From: Plantactinospora mayteni
GTDB lineage: Bacteria > Actinomycetota > Actinomycetes > Mycobacteriales > Micromonosporaceae
Assembly (NCBI RefSeq): GCF_016862935.1
Contig: NZ_BONX01000008.1
Span: 1 to 64,000 of the forward strand
Direction of reading: 5' to 3'
DNA: 64,000 bases
Part shown: positions 33,289 through 41,461 of the stretch, in pieces
How positions within the stretch are numbered: the stretch's first letter is position 1
How the letters are laid out: every line of letters begins with the position of its first letter
Notes under the pieces: generated by a model
What the model was told of the DNA's origin: nothing
The model's input: the letters and a program-made list of their open reading frames with translations, nothing else
Database searches by the model: none
Translations under genes and position numbers: made by a program

Positions 33289-33756
33289 ATGGATGAAAAG
33301 CGCACAATGCTGGTCATCGGCGCGACCGGTCACGTGGGCCGGCACGTGGTCACCGGACTGCTGGCGGCCGGTGCCGACGTCCGGGCGCTGGTCCGGGATC
33401 CGGACCGGGCCGACCTGCCGGACGGCGTGACCCTGGTCCGTGGCGACCTCACCGACCCGGGTGCCCTGGCCGGCGCCGCCACCGGGGTCGACGGGGTGTT
33501 CCTGCTCTGGCCCTTCTTCACCGCCGAGCTGGCCCCGGCGGCGGTGGCCGCCGTCGCCGGGCCTGGCGTACACGTCGTCTATCTCTCCGCGATGAACGTC
33601 CGGGACGACCAGGACCCTGCCCTGAACGGGTTCTGGGGCGAGGTCGAGCGGCTGATCGAGGCGTCCGGGGCGACCTGGACCTTCCTGCGCGCCGGCGGCT
33701 TCGCCACCAGTGCTTCAAGATCCTGCGCGACTACCGCCGCGCCGCCCACACATTGA
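33289..33756 (+). pseudogene. NmrA-like NAD(P)-binding protein, 3' end lost
   Basis: The reading frame gives 155 aa, about half the usual ~280. It starts normally (MLVIGATGHVGRHVVTGLLAAG, RALVRDP, LSAMNVRDD, EASGATWTFLRAGGFAT) and then changes abruptly at about 33710 into unrelated residues. At that point the DNA becomes the 3' end of an IS5-type transposase in another frame. The second half of the NmrA fold is missing, so function is doubtful. Divergent from soxR and probably once SoxR-controlled. Confidence 0.82.
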
Positions 33757-33806
33757 CCGACACCGCTTCCGGTATCGCCCACCTCCACAACATCATCCTG
33801 GGGGCG
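33711..33806 (+). mobile_element. IS5-type transposase, C-terminal remnant
   Basis: In the frame beginning TGC at 33711 the DNA encodes CFKILRDYRRAAHTLTDT followed by ASGIAHLHNIIL, the C-terminal end of DDE transposases of the IS5/HARBI-like group as I recall it. Nothing upstream of this point is transposase; the junction with the NmrA-like gene is sharp. The tail runs into the 3' end of the TetR gene on the other strand. Only ~30 residues remain, so it cannot move. Confidence 0.65.
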
Positions 33807-34416
33807 AGGGCCGGGTTGGGAGTGGGCGGCGGATGGCGTTTAGGGCCGCGTCGAAGTAGGTCTCGAGTGGCGCGGCGGCGCCGTCTTGGAGCCATGCCTC
33901 GCCGGCCAGGTCTAGGCAAGTCACGACGCAACCCACGATCGCCCTGGCGCGTAGCTTGCCGCCTGCGCCGGCGCCCAGGCGGCGTTCCACCTCCGGAGCC
34001 AGGTGGTCGTACCAGTGGAGGTGCTTCTCCATGCTGCGCGCCCGCAGCGACGGCGTCTCGTACATCATTCGGGAGACCGCCAGCAGCCGTTCCTCGTCGG
34101 GCACCTCTCCTGCCAGCGAGAACACCGCACCGCGGAGGGCCGCCCAGATGTCCTCGCCGTCGGGTCGGCGCTCCAGTGCGGCCCGGAGCACGGCCCCGTC
34201 GGCGATGAAGTGATCGAGGACGACATCCTCCTTCGTGCCGAAGTAGCGGAAGAAGGACCGGCGGGAGATCCCGGCAACGGCGACGATCTCGTCGATGGTG
34301 GTCTGCGCGAAGCCGTTGGCCAGGAATAGATCCATCGCGACTTCGGTGATCTCGTCGTACGCCCGTTGCCGGGACCTCGCCCACAGCCCGGGTCGCGCGT
34401 CGTCCGCCGCCTGCAT
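33793..34416 (-). CDS. TetR family regulator
   Basis: A 207-aa repressor. The N-terminal helix-turn-helix is TEVAMDLFLANGFAQTTIDEIVAVAGISRRSFFRYFGTKEDVV; the C-terminal ligand domain resembles the mycofactocin/acyl-type TetR group, with MMYETPSLRARSMEKHLHWYDHL. The ATG at 34416 lies only 6 nt after a TATGAT -10 hexamer, so its mRNA is probably leaderless. Divergent from an SDR gene whose promoter is the mirror image, so it likely controls both. Confidence 0.88.
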   Translation of the reverse strand: MQAADDARPGLWARSRQRAYDEITEVAMDLFLANGFAQTTIDEIVAVAGISRRSFFRYFGTKEDVVLDHFIADGAVLRAALERRPDGEDIWAALRGAVFSLAGEVPDEERLLAVSRMMYETPSLRARSMEKHLHWYDHLAPEVERRLGAGAGGKLRARAIVGCVVTCLDLAGEAWLQDGAAAPLETYFDAALNAIRRPLPTRPSPPG

Positions 34417-34421
34417 GGCAT

Positions 34422-34482
34422 CATCATATGACCTCGACGCTCAGGCGCCTGCTGGCACTGGGTGTCAGCTAGGCATATGATG
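34422..34482. promoter_or_regulatory. Mirror-image promoters with inverted repeat CATCATATG / CATATGATG
   Basis: The two arms at 34422-34430 and 34474-34482 are exact inverted copies. Read outward, each contains TATGAT (-10) followed 6 nt later by the ATG of the gene on that side (TetR at 34416, SDR at 34488). Both transcripts should therefore begin at or next to their start codons. The symmetric arms could also be the TetR operator. Confidence 0.65.
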
Positions 34483-34487
34483 GCGCC

Positions 34488-35306
34488 ATGACAACTTCAC
34501 CGCAGCGGGTGGATTACTCCCGACAAACGGTCCTGGTCACGGGCGCGAGCGCCGGAATCGGGGCGGAGTTCGCCCGTCAACTCGCACGGCGCGGCAGCGA
34601 CCTCGTCCTCGTCGCCCGACGCGCCGGACGACTCGACGCGCTCGCTGCGGAGTTGAACGGTGCGTTCGGCGTCGCTGTGTCGACGCTGCCGATGAACCTG
34701 ACGCAGCCTGGCGTGGGCCGGATACTGCAGGGCGAACTCGACGCCCGTCAGGTCGAGGTGACCGGCATCGTTAACAATGCCGGGTTCGCCAATCACGGCC
34801 TCTTCCACGAGCAGGAACTGCCTCGTCTGATGTCGGAGATCGCGCTCGACGTCACCGGTGTGGTGGAGATCAGCCATGCCTTCATGCCTCGGCTACGGCA
34901 GCGCGGGAACGGCTTCCTCATCAACGTCGCGAGCATGGCCGCGTATCAGGCGAGCCCGACCATGGCGGTCTACGGCGCCTGCAAAGCATTCGTGCTCAGC
35001 TTCACCGAAGCCCTGTGGTACGAGTCGCGTGGCACTGGTCTGCGCGTGCTCGCGCTGTCGCCGGGGGCGACGCAGACCGAGTTCTTCGACATCGCCGGGG
35101 AGAGCGCCGACGGCGGGACCCGGCGGATGTCCGCCGAGGCGGTCGTCGCTGCGGCGCTGGCCGGGCTGGACCGCCGCAATCCGCCGCCGAGCGTCATCGC
35201 CGGCCGATCCAACAAGGCCGCTGCGGTCGTGGGTCGGCTCGTCGGTCGCCGACGCATGACCGAGTTGATCGGCGGGATGATGAACCGGACGACCGCCGGA
35301 CGGTGA
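34488..35306 (+). CDS. SDR family oxidoreductase, TetR-linked
   Basis: A 272-aa short-chain dehydrogenase: TGASAGIGAEFARQLARRG cofactor site, NNAGFANHG, catalytic Ser in INVASMAAYQASPTMAVYGACKAF with the YxxxK pair. Close in layout to the DltE/YqjQ-like group that acts on acyl or ketone groups. No upstream ribosome site is visible, consistent with a leaderless transcript from the TATGAT at 34476-34481. Divergent from the TetR gene that probably represses it. Confidence 0.88.
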   Translation: MTTSPQRVDYSRQTVLVTGASAGIGAEFARQLARRGSDLVLVARRAGRLDALAAELNGAFGVAVSTLPMNLTQPGVGRILQGELDARQVEVTGIVNNAGFANHGLFHEQELPRLMSEIALDVTGVVEISHAFMPRLRQRGNGFLINVASMAAYQASPTMAVYGACKAFVLSFTEALWYESRGTGLRVLALSPGATQTEFFDIAGESADGGTRRMSAEAVVAAALAGLDRRNPPPSVIAGRSNKAAAVVGRLVGRRRMTELIGGMMNRTTAGR

Positions 35307-35463
35307 ACCGGTCCTCGCGCGACCGGGCCGGTCGGGGCCGCCGCTCGCGCCCCCGACCGCGAAGCCATTGGCCGAGAAGCTGTCGGCCCGGCGACCCACG
35401 CCACCGCCCGCCGCCACGGCGAAATGCCCACCTGCAAGCCATTCATGGTGAACAAGGAGAAGT

Positions 35464-37164
35464 ATGCAGACTTCCACCAGGCGCAAAAGGTGGTCCATCG
35501 CCTTCGCCGCAGCGCTCGCCCTCACCGTGCCCGCCCTCGCGGCCAGCGGGATTGGTGCCTCTGGCAATGAGACAGATGCGGCAGCAACTCAGAAATGCTC
35601 CGTGCTGAACGGCAAGACGATTGCCACCGGCGCTATCGGCATTCCCACCGGCGGTGCCATCGTGTCTTCGGCGGTCGCTGCGGGTGCAGGCGGCACAGGC
35701 AACCAAGCTTACGGCGCCCATTGTCTGGTCTCGGGGGATATCAGGCCGGTTGATCCCGCAGCACCGAACATCAAGTTCCAGGTGGCACTTCCGAGGGCAT
35801 GGAACGGCAAGGCTGTGATGCTCGGCGGCGCAGGCCTAAATGGGTTCATCCCGCCGGTAACGAATGCATCCAACCTCTGGGGATCCCAGAAGATGCCACT
35901 TCCGCTCGGCCGCGGATATGCGGTCTTTTCGAGCGACTCGGGGCATCAAATCAACGAGGGGCAGCCGCCTGCCGCCTTCGGGTCCAATCTCGAGGCCCTC
36001 AAGAACTATGCCGGCGACGCACTGAAGAAGACGCGTGACGTGGCCGTGGAACTGATCGTCTCCCGCTACGGCCGTGCGCCCGCAGAGTCCTACTTCATCG
36101 GATATTCGAAAGGGGGCGGCGAGGCGTTGGCCGTTGCTCAACGCTGGCCCGCAGACTGGGACGGCGTAGTCGCCGGCGCGGCTGGTTGGAACGTCACCGA
36201 AGTGGCTCTCAACATGCTCAACGCGGCCCAGGCGGTGGCCGCGCCAGGGGCGTGGCTGAACGAGGCGGAGCGGCACACGCTCTATACCCAGGTGATAAAG
36301 GTGTGTGACTTCCTCGACGGCGCGAAGGACGGCATTATCGGCAACGTTCGCGCCTGCGAGGCTCGGTTCGACCCGTCCACCGTGAGATGCCCGAAGGGAA
36401 AGGACACAGACGGCACCTGCCTGTCTGATTCGCAACTCGCGGCGTTGAAAAGAATGAACGACCCCAAGTCCCTGTCGTACACGGTCGGCGCGGGCGAAAC
36501 GAGCATCCTCGGCTACCCGATCTATATCGCCGACCATGGCGGCGGTGTGCCCGATGCTGTCCACAAGGAACTGCTGACTGACGTTGGCGTCTACGGCTCG
36601 GCCCCACCCGCTTTCCCGCCGACGGCGCAAATGCCCTCGAGCTTCGCGCAAGCCGACGGCGTATTTCGACACATGATCGCGAGAGATCTGAACTTCAATA
36701 CGTTGGCAATGGATATAACGAGCGGAGGTGGAATTGCCTCTGGCATCGAGGCCCACTCGGCGCTCTTCTCCAACATCACCGACCTCACCGCGTTTAGGAG
36801 CAGAGGGGGAAAGCTCCTGATCTGGACAGGTAGCGCCGAGCCTGCGGCTAGGTCGAGCGTGCGTTATTACTCGCGCATACAGGCCGCCATGGGGCCGGCG
36901 CAGGTGGATTCGTTTGTACGCTATTACGAGATCCCGGGTGCCCAGCACGGGCCCTCGTCCGCCTTCCAGCCGGAGTGGGATCAGCTGTCGGCAATCGAGA
37001 GCTGGGTGGAGAAGGGAATTGATCCGGCAAACAATCTCGTCGCGACCGACGATGCCGGGGTTCCCGGGCGGACCAGGCCCCTGTGCATGTTCCCCAGCTG
37101 GCCCAGGTACAACGACTCCGGTGACATCAATACCGCGACTTCATTCACCTGCGCCGAGAGATGA
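35464..37164 (+). CDS. Secreted tannase/feruloyl esterase family protein
   Basis: A 566-aa alpha/beta hydrolase. The signal peptide (RRKRWSIAFAAALALTVPALAASG) sends it outside. The nucleophile is Ser215 in GYSKGGGEAL; later segments include CDFLDGAKDGIIGNVRAC, a Ca-binding-type loop with paired cysteines, and the late His in PGAQHGPSS. The family cleaves ester-linked phenolics such as gallate or ferulate from plant material. Codon usage is visibly lower in GC at third positions than in surrounding genes (for example GATATTCGAAAG), and it lies in a patch of mobile-element remnants, so transfer is likely. GGAG precedes the ATG by ~5 nt. Confidence 0.87.
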   Translation: MQTSTRRKRWSIAFAAALALTVPALAASGIGASGNETDAAATQKCSVLNGKTIATGAIGIPTGGAIVSSAVAAGAGGTGNQAYGAHCLVSGDIRPVDPAAPNIKFQVALPRAWNGKAVMLGGAGLNGFIPPVTNASNLWGSQKMPLPLGRGYAVFSSDSGHQINEGQPPAAFGSNLEALKNYAGDALKKTRDVAVELIVSRYGRAPAESYFIGYSKGGGEALAVAQRWPADWDGVVAGAAGWNVTEVALNMLNAAQAVAAPGAWLNEAERHTLYTQVIKVCDFLDGAKDGIIGNVRACEARFDPSTVRCPKGKDTDGTCLSDSQLAALKRMNDPKSLSYTVGAGETSILGYPIYIADHGGGVPDAVHKELLTDVGVYGSAPPAFPPTAQMPSSFAQADGVFRHMIARDLNFNTLAMDITSGGGIASGIEAHSALFSNITDLTAFRSRGGKLLIWTGSAEPAARSSVRYYSRIQAAMGPAQVDSFVRYYEIPGAQHGPSSAFQPEWDQLSAIESWVEKGIDPANNLVATDDAGVPGRTRPLCMFPSWPRYNDSGDINTATSFTCAER

Positions 37165-37343
37165 AATCCTGAGCCCAGGCCGCCAAGCCTCGGTGGCGAG
37201 GACCGGCGGGTGTTCAACCCTCGACGGGCGAATTCAAGCCACCCCTACCCCTGACACTGCCGTTGCAGTACTACAGATCTTGAATAGCCAGGTTCGTCCG
37301 ATGTGGTCTGTGTGATGGCCTTGGGCTGGGGTAGATCGATGGG

Positions 37344-37457
37344 ATGAGGTATCCCGATGGAGGCGGGTTGTCCGCGCGGGGGCGGGCGAAGCGTGAGGCG
37401 GTGCGGCATCAGGCTGCCGGGTGGTTCGCCCAGGATGTGTCGGTGCCGGAGGGCAGG
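37344..37457 (+). pseudogene. IS630-type transposase, N-terminal fragment
   Basis: Encodes MRYPDGGGLSARGRAKREAV followed by RHQAAGWFAQDVSVPEGR, the typical opening of IS630-family transposases, then breaks off exactly where the 3' end of a group II intron begins on the other strand. The rest of the transposase is not found beyond the intron. Confidence 0.65.
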
Positions 37458-38099
37458 GTCGGGTCGCCCGGAGGGATCTCACCTCCGGGCTCCCAGGGAA
37501 TGGAGCGTGACAGTCTCCCGTCACTCCGCTCTTGCCACCCTGGCCGTCATCAGAGGGTTACGTGCCCAGGCCCAGTGCGCGAAGTAGCGTGGGTGCTGCG
37601 TGATGAGGCGTTCCCACACGATTCGCGCCTTGCGGCGTGGTCGTAGCCGTCGATACTTCTTGCGGATCCAGCGCACCAGGTAGGAGTTGATGCGCGCCAG
37701 GAGTGTGCAGAGCTCGGAGCGGTAGAATCGTCCGTAATAGCTCATCCACCCGCGCACGACGGGGTTGATCATCTCGGCGAGTTCGGCCCAGCTCAGGTCC
37801 AACCGGCGGTGGATCCGCCAGCGTCGGACGGTGCGGCTGAGTCGCTTGAGAGCGTCCGTGCTGATCGCCGGGAGGAACGCGGTAAACGCGCGCCCCGTGG
37901 CGATCTTTGGCCCGCGAGGACGGAACGTGTACCCGAGGAACGTGAACGAGGTGTCCGGATAGGCGCCTCGCCTGTTGGTGTCCTTGCAGTACACGATCCT
38001 GGTCTTGTCCGGGTGCAGCGCAGCCCGACCTCGACCATCCTGTCCTCGATCGCTGCCGCACCAAGCGGGCCTGGCGTTCGCTGGCGCAGTGCACCACGG
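37458..38099 (-). mobile_element. Group II intron (outer), 3' part
   Basis: Read on the minus strand: maturase C-terminal coding sequence, a 34-nt domain V (37498-37531, GAGCGG...GCTCCATTC), and a domain VI hairpin (GCCCGGAGG/CCTCCGGGC) ending ...GACCCGAC at 37458. The 3' exon is the antisense of the IS630-type transposase gene. The 5' part of the intron is not next to it: at 38099 the maturase is interrupted by a second intron. Without its 5' end it cannot splice. Confidence 0.72.
37521..38099 (-). pseudogene. Group II intron reverse transcriptase/maturase, C-terminal part, frameshifted
   Basis: The intact frame from 37994 down gives RIVYCKDTNRRG, SFTFLGYTFRPRGPK and the maturase X domain (GWMSYYGRFYRSELCTLLARIN). 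Upstream the sequence continues as VVHCASERQAR, but in other frames: at least two single-base losses lie at about 38010 and 38050. The break at 38099 falls just after where the catalytic YADD would be. The stop codon overlaps domain V, as is common in this intron class. Not functional. Confidence 0.75.
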
Positions 38100-38672
38100 G
38101 GAGAGTCGGCGGGGGGAATCGCACCCCCCGCCCGCCGCTCACAGAACCGTGCTTAAACCTCTCGGCTTACACGGCTCCCATCGTCCAACCGCCAGGTTTG
38201 AGACCAACGCGCCAGTGTGCGAACAGCCGGGGAGAACGTCTGGACGCCTCCGCCAGTAGCTCACCCGCTCGTTTCTCGCGTCGGCGTAGCCGTTTGTACT
38301 TACGCATGGCCCAGCGCACCAGATGATCATTGATGCGCCTAAGGAGGGGATACAACATGAACTTGTAGAAGCGCCCGTAATAGTTGATCCGTCCCTGCAC
38401 GATGCTGTTGAACATCAGTGCCAGATCCTTGAGGGACTTGTCACTGCGCCGGGCGATATGCCATGAACGGATCTCCCGACCCATCGCCTTGATCGCGTCC
38501 TTGCTGACCGCGGGCAGGAAGTTCACGAAGTGCTTGCCCCACCTGTTCCTGGCCAGCCGCGGACGAAACGTGTACCCCAGGAACGTGAACGACGTGGCCT
38601 CATGATCGCCACGCCGGTCGGCGTCCTTGCAGTAGACGATGCGCGTCTTGCCCGGATGCAACTCCAGACCCC
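38100..38672 (-). mobile_element. Second group II intron (inner), 3' part, inside the first maturase
   Basis: Domain V is intact at 38144-38177 (minus strand, GAGCCGTGTAAGCCGAGAGG... ending CACGGTTC, 34 nt), followed by a GC-rich domain VI hairpin to about 38100. The 3' exon then reads GTGGTGCACTGC, the VVHC codons of the first maturase. The intron therefore inserted at or beside the YADD codons of another intron's reverse transcriptase. Its own 5' half is missing and replaced by integrase sequence at about 38672. Confidence 0.68.
38167..38672 (-). pseudogene. Maturase of the inner intron, 5'-truncated
   Basis: From about 38672 the minus strand encodes GLELHPGKTRIVYCKDADRR, SFTFLGYTFRPRLARNRWGK and a full maturase domain (GRINYYGRFYKFMLYPLLRRIN, LFAHWRVGLKPGG). 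The reverse-transcriptase fingers and palm, including YADD, are missing. The TAA stop lies inside domain V. It is clearly a relative of, but not identical to, the outer maturase. Confidence 0.75.
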
Positions 38673-39180
38673 ATCTTGGCTCGGTCCGGCTCGCTGATCT
38701 GGACGGGCGCACCGCGCAGCGGGTACTGGACCAGATCTGCGCCCACCGGGTCTCCCGCCGCAGGCGGCTGATCAAGGCGGGCACCGTGCACCGGATCTGG
38801 TCTGTGCTGCGCAGCGCATTGAACGAGGCACACCGGCAGGGCCTGATCGCCCCGATAGGGCGGATTCGCCTACTCAGCGGCGGCCCGCAAGACGGCTGTG
38901 CTGTGGGACCCGGAACGGGAGGCAGTATGGCGGGAGACCGGGCAGCGCCGCCTGTCGCCGTCTGGGAAGTCTGCCACGTCGCGAGGTTCATCGAGAGCGT
39001 CCAGGGCGACCCGCTGTTCCCGCTGTGGTGGCTGGTCGTCGTGCACGGGCTGCGCCGCGGGAGGTGGCCGCGCTATGCGGCGCCGACCTCGATGTCACCG
39101 GCGGGTGTCTCCGGGTGCGCGAGCAGATCCTCCTGATTGACGGTGCCTGCCACGTCAGCCCGCTGTCGTCGGCCTTCCGG
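38673..39180 (+). pseudogene. Phage-type tyrosine integrase, decayed
   Basis: Fragments in different frames match a tyrosine recombinase in order: LADLDGRTAQRVLDQICAHR and KAGTVHRIWSVLRSALNEAH (core-binding domain), MLWDPEREAVWRETGQR, then VVVHGLRRG and EVAALCGADLDVTGGCLRVR with LLIDGACHVSP (start of the catalytic domain). At least three frameshifts separate them, and the catalytic HxxR and Tyr end is absent. From 39180 to 39506 no gene could be supported. Confidence 0.72.
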
Positions 39181-39506
39181 GGCCGACCACCAATGCGACC
39201 GGATGTCGCCGGTGTCCTACTGGGGGCCGGCCGGGACCCTGCCATCGGCCTCTGGGGCCGACCTCCAGCGCTAAGCCCAGCAGCGCGTCGGCGTCGCCAT
39301 ACCGGGGCAATATCACCCGATGTTGAACGGCCCAGGGCACCAACAGGCATCAGGATTCGTTCGCTGAGGGCACACTAGACTGCCCCCGCTTACCCCCCGA
39401 AAACCCTTCCTCAGAGTTGACTACCAGTGACAAGCGGCGATCAACGCAGGATGGCGTTTGCGCACATCAACGCCAAGATGTGACCAGCGATGACAAGCTC
39501 GGGAGG

Positions 39507-39950
39507 GTGACGATTGGTAACGAACGGGGCGAGGTCCGGGACAGCCCCACCGGCTGGGTCTCGGCGCATATCCAGCGCTACCTGGAGACCGACGGGGCAG
39601 AGGGACACGACTACAACGGCTTCCCGACCCTGCTGCTCACGACCCGGGGACGGAAGTCCGGCGCACTGCGCAGGACGGCACTGATCTACGGTCGGGACGC
39701 CGACCGGTACGTCCTGGTGGCCTCGAACGGCGCTGCCGCGCAGAACCCGGGCTGGTTTCTCAACCTGGTGGCCGACCCCGAGGTGCGGGTGCAGGTCCGG
39801 GCCGACCGGTTCACCGCCCGGGCCCGGGTCGTCGACCCTGCCGAACGGTCCCGGCTCTGGGAGCTGATGGCGGGCATCTTCCCGATGTACCGCACGTACG
39901 CCGAGCAGGCACCTCGGCAGATCCCGGTGGTGCTGCTGGAACGCCGCTGA
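39507..39950 (+). CDS. Deazaflavin (F420)-dependent nitroreductase family protein
   Basis: A 147-aa protein of the DDN/DUF385 family: FPTLLLTTRGRKSGALRRTALIYGRDADRYVLVASNGAAAQNPGWFLNLVADPEVRVQV carries the family's cofactor-binding features. Members use reduced F420 to reduce quinones or nitro groups, protecting against oxidative stress. The GTG at 39507 is a compromise; it directly abuts a GGGAGG, and a longer form from a TTG at 39417 is possible. Sits at the edge of the mobile-element debris. Confidence 0.82.
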   Translation: MTIGNERGEVRDSPTGWVSAHIQRYLETDGAEGHDYNGFPTLLLTTRGRKSGALRRTALIYGRDADRYVLVASNGAAAQNPGWFLNLVADPEVRVQVRADRFTARARVVDPAERSRLWELMAGIFPMYRTYAEQAPRQIPVVLLERR

Positions 39951-40021
39951 ACCGCCGCTGGACCGCCGCCGTCCCGCTCCGGGGAGGACTCGGCCGGGGG
40001 CGGCGGACCGGTGTGGTGGGA

Positions 40022-41125
40022 CTATCCGGCCGCCGGCCGGACCAGTCGGCCCCGCAGCACCACCGCGCCGGGACGGTCCAGTCGGTCGAGGTCGTCGCGG
40101 GGGTCGTCGGGATAGACGACGACGTCGGCGGGAGCGCCCGGAACGAGCCCCGGCAGGCCGAGGTAGGCCCGGGCGGTCCAGGACGCGGCACCGAGCGCGA
40201 CGTGCGGGCGTACGCCGGCGGCCACCAGCGCGCGCACCTCGTCGGCGACCCGCCCGTGCGGCCGGGAGTCGGTACCGGCCAGCAGCGTCACCCCGGCCTC
40301 AGCGGCGGCGGCGACCAGCGGTGCGTGTGCGGTGGCACCGCTCAGGGACCAGCGCCGGCGCGGGCTGTCGGCGGCGTCGCGCAGCCGGTCCAGCGTGCCG
40401 GTGATGATCGACAGCGTCGGCGTCAGCGCCGTGCCCTGCTCCGCCATCCGGTGCAGCAGGGCCGGGTCCAGGTGCATGCCGTGCTCGACCGAGTCGACTC
40501 CGGCGGCCACCGCTGCCGCACCACCCGCCGCGTGCTGGCTGTGTACGGCGACCCGGCCTCCGACGGCGTGCACCGCGGTGACCACCGCCCGGAGTACCTC
40601 CACCGGCAGCGGGTCGTCGCCCGGCAGCCAGTCGGCGATCACCTTTGCCCAGCCGGTCCGGGCAGCCTGGGCCGCGGCGACCTCCGGCAGGTCGGCGTGG
40701 GAGGCCCGTCGGCCCCAGTCGGCGAAGAACTGGCCGGGCTGGGCGATCCACGGTCCGGCGTGGACCGCGCGCGGTAGGTCCGGATCGGTGCCGAACCAGG
40801 ACGGTGGCTCGGCGGCCAGGCCGGGTGCGCGGATCAGCGTCACCCCGTGTTCGGCGTGCCGGCCCAGGTCGGCGCGGAGCAGTTCCTCGTCCAGCGGCTG
40901 ACCGGGCGCCTCGGCTCCGGGGTGGGTGTGCGCGTCGACCAGGCCGGGCAGCAACCAGCCCTCGGCGACCAGTTCCGCGTTCCGGACCGGATCGGTGGTC
41001 CAGCGGTCACCGTCGGCGTACAGGTCGATCCACTCGCCGTCGGGCAGGGCACGCCCACGTACCCGGAGTACGCTCACCGCGCCCGGCCGGCGCTCGCCCG
41101 GTGTTTCGCTGTCATGGGCTGCCAC
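40022..41125 (-). CDS. Amidohydrolase family protein
   Basis: A 367-aa metal-dependent hydrolase. WLLPGLVDAHTHPG supplies the first metal ligands, RVAVHSQHAAGGAAAVAAGVDSVEHGMHLD the later histidines, and LLAGTDSRPHGRVADEVR the final Asp. It ends with the composite-domain segment GLVPGAPADVVVYPDDP. Related to prolidase/imidazolonepropionase-like amidohydrolases; substrate unknown. The GTG at 41125 is one of several possible starts; a GTG at 41077 would also be reasonable. Confidence 0.82.
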   Translation of the reverse strand: MAAHDSETPGERRPGAVSVLRVRGRALPDGEWIDLYADGDRWTTDPVRNAELVAEGWLLPGLVDAHTHPGAEAPGQPLDEELLRADLGRHAEHGVTLIRAPGLAAEPPSWFGTDPDLPRAVHAGPWIAQPGQFFADWGRRASHADLPEVAAAQAARTGWAKVIADWLPGDDPLPVEVLRAVVTAVHAVGGRVAVHSQHAAGGAAAVAAGVDSVEHGMHLDPALLHRMAEQGTALTPTLSIITGTLDRLRDAADSPRRRWSLSGATAHAPLVAAAAEAGVTLLAGTDSRPHGRVADEVRALVAAGVRPHVALGAASWTARAYLGLPGLVPGAPADVVVYPDDPRDDLDRLDRPGAVVLRGRLVRPAAG

Positions 41126-41142
41126 CCTACCGTCCGGCACGA

Positions 41143-41208
41143 ATCGCCAACACCGTGCCGGTGCACCCAAAGTGCATCGCCAACACCGTGCCGGTGCACC
41201 CAAAGTGC
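41143..41208. repeat. Exact 33-bp tandem duplication
   Basis: ATCGCCAACACCGTGCCGGT plus GCACCCAAAGTGC is present twice head to tail. Each unit contains GTGCAC and, at its end, AAAGTGC, giving nested GTGCAC palindromes. It lies just upstream of the amidohydrolase start, so it could be part of its promoter. Length 33 is a multiple of three. Confidence 0.9.
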
Positions 41209-41364
41209 ACAGTGCCGACCGACGACCCTGACCGCGGCCATTGAACCTTTTCGACCTGAACCGCGCGGTGCGTCAGCCCCGACTTCCACCTTCGGCCACG
41301 ATGGACCGCAAGGGGAGGTGGAAAATAGTTCATGGTCGACCCTCCTAATTTTCCCGATCATCGG

Positions 41365-41382
41365 CCTATCTACACAGATAGG
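41365..41382. promoter_or_regulatory. Perfect hairpin CCTATCT-ACAC-AGATAGG before the glycosyltransferase
   Basis: Seven-bp arms with a 4-nt loop in a locally AT-rich region (41335-41395), followed by TATAAC, a plausible -10, at 41385. It lies about 80 bp before the glycosyltransferase start. Either an operator or a 5'-leader stem. Confidence 0.45.
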
Positions 41383-41461
41383 TGTATAACGGGATCAGAG
41401 GTCGATTTCGGCGCGACCGATCACCGGGTCGGCTGCGTCGCGACGCGCGAAAGGTCTGGTC

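Noticed and set aside
33753..34208. 151-aa plus-strand protein
   Set aside because: Its first residues are the IS5-type transposase tail; the rest is the antisense of the TetR gene.
38639..39136. Intact integrase gene
   Set aside because: The plus-strand frame covers only parts of the recombinase; the rest is in other frames and the catalytic end is missing.
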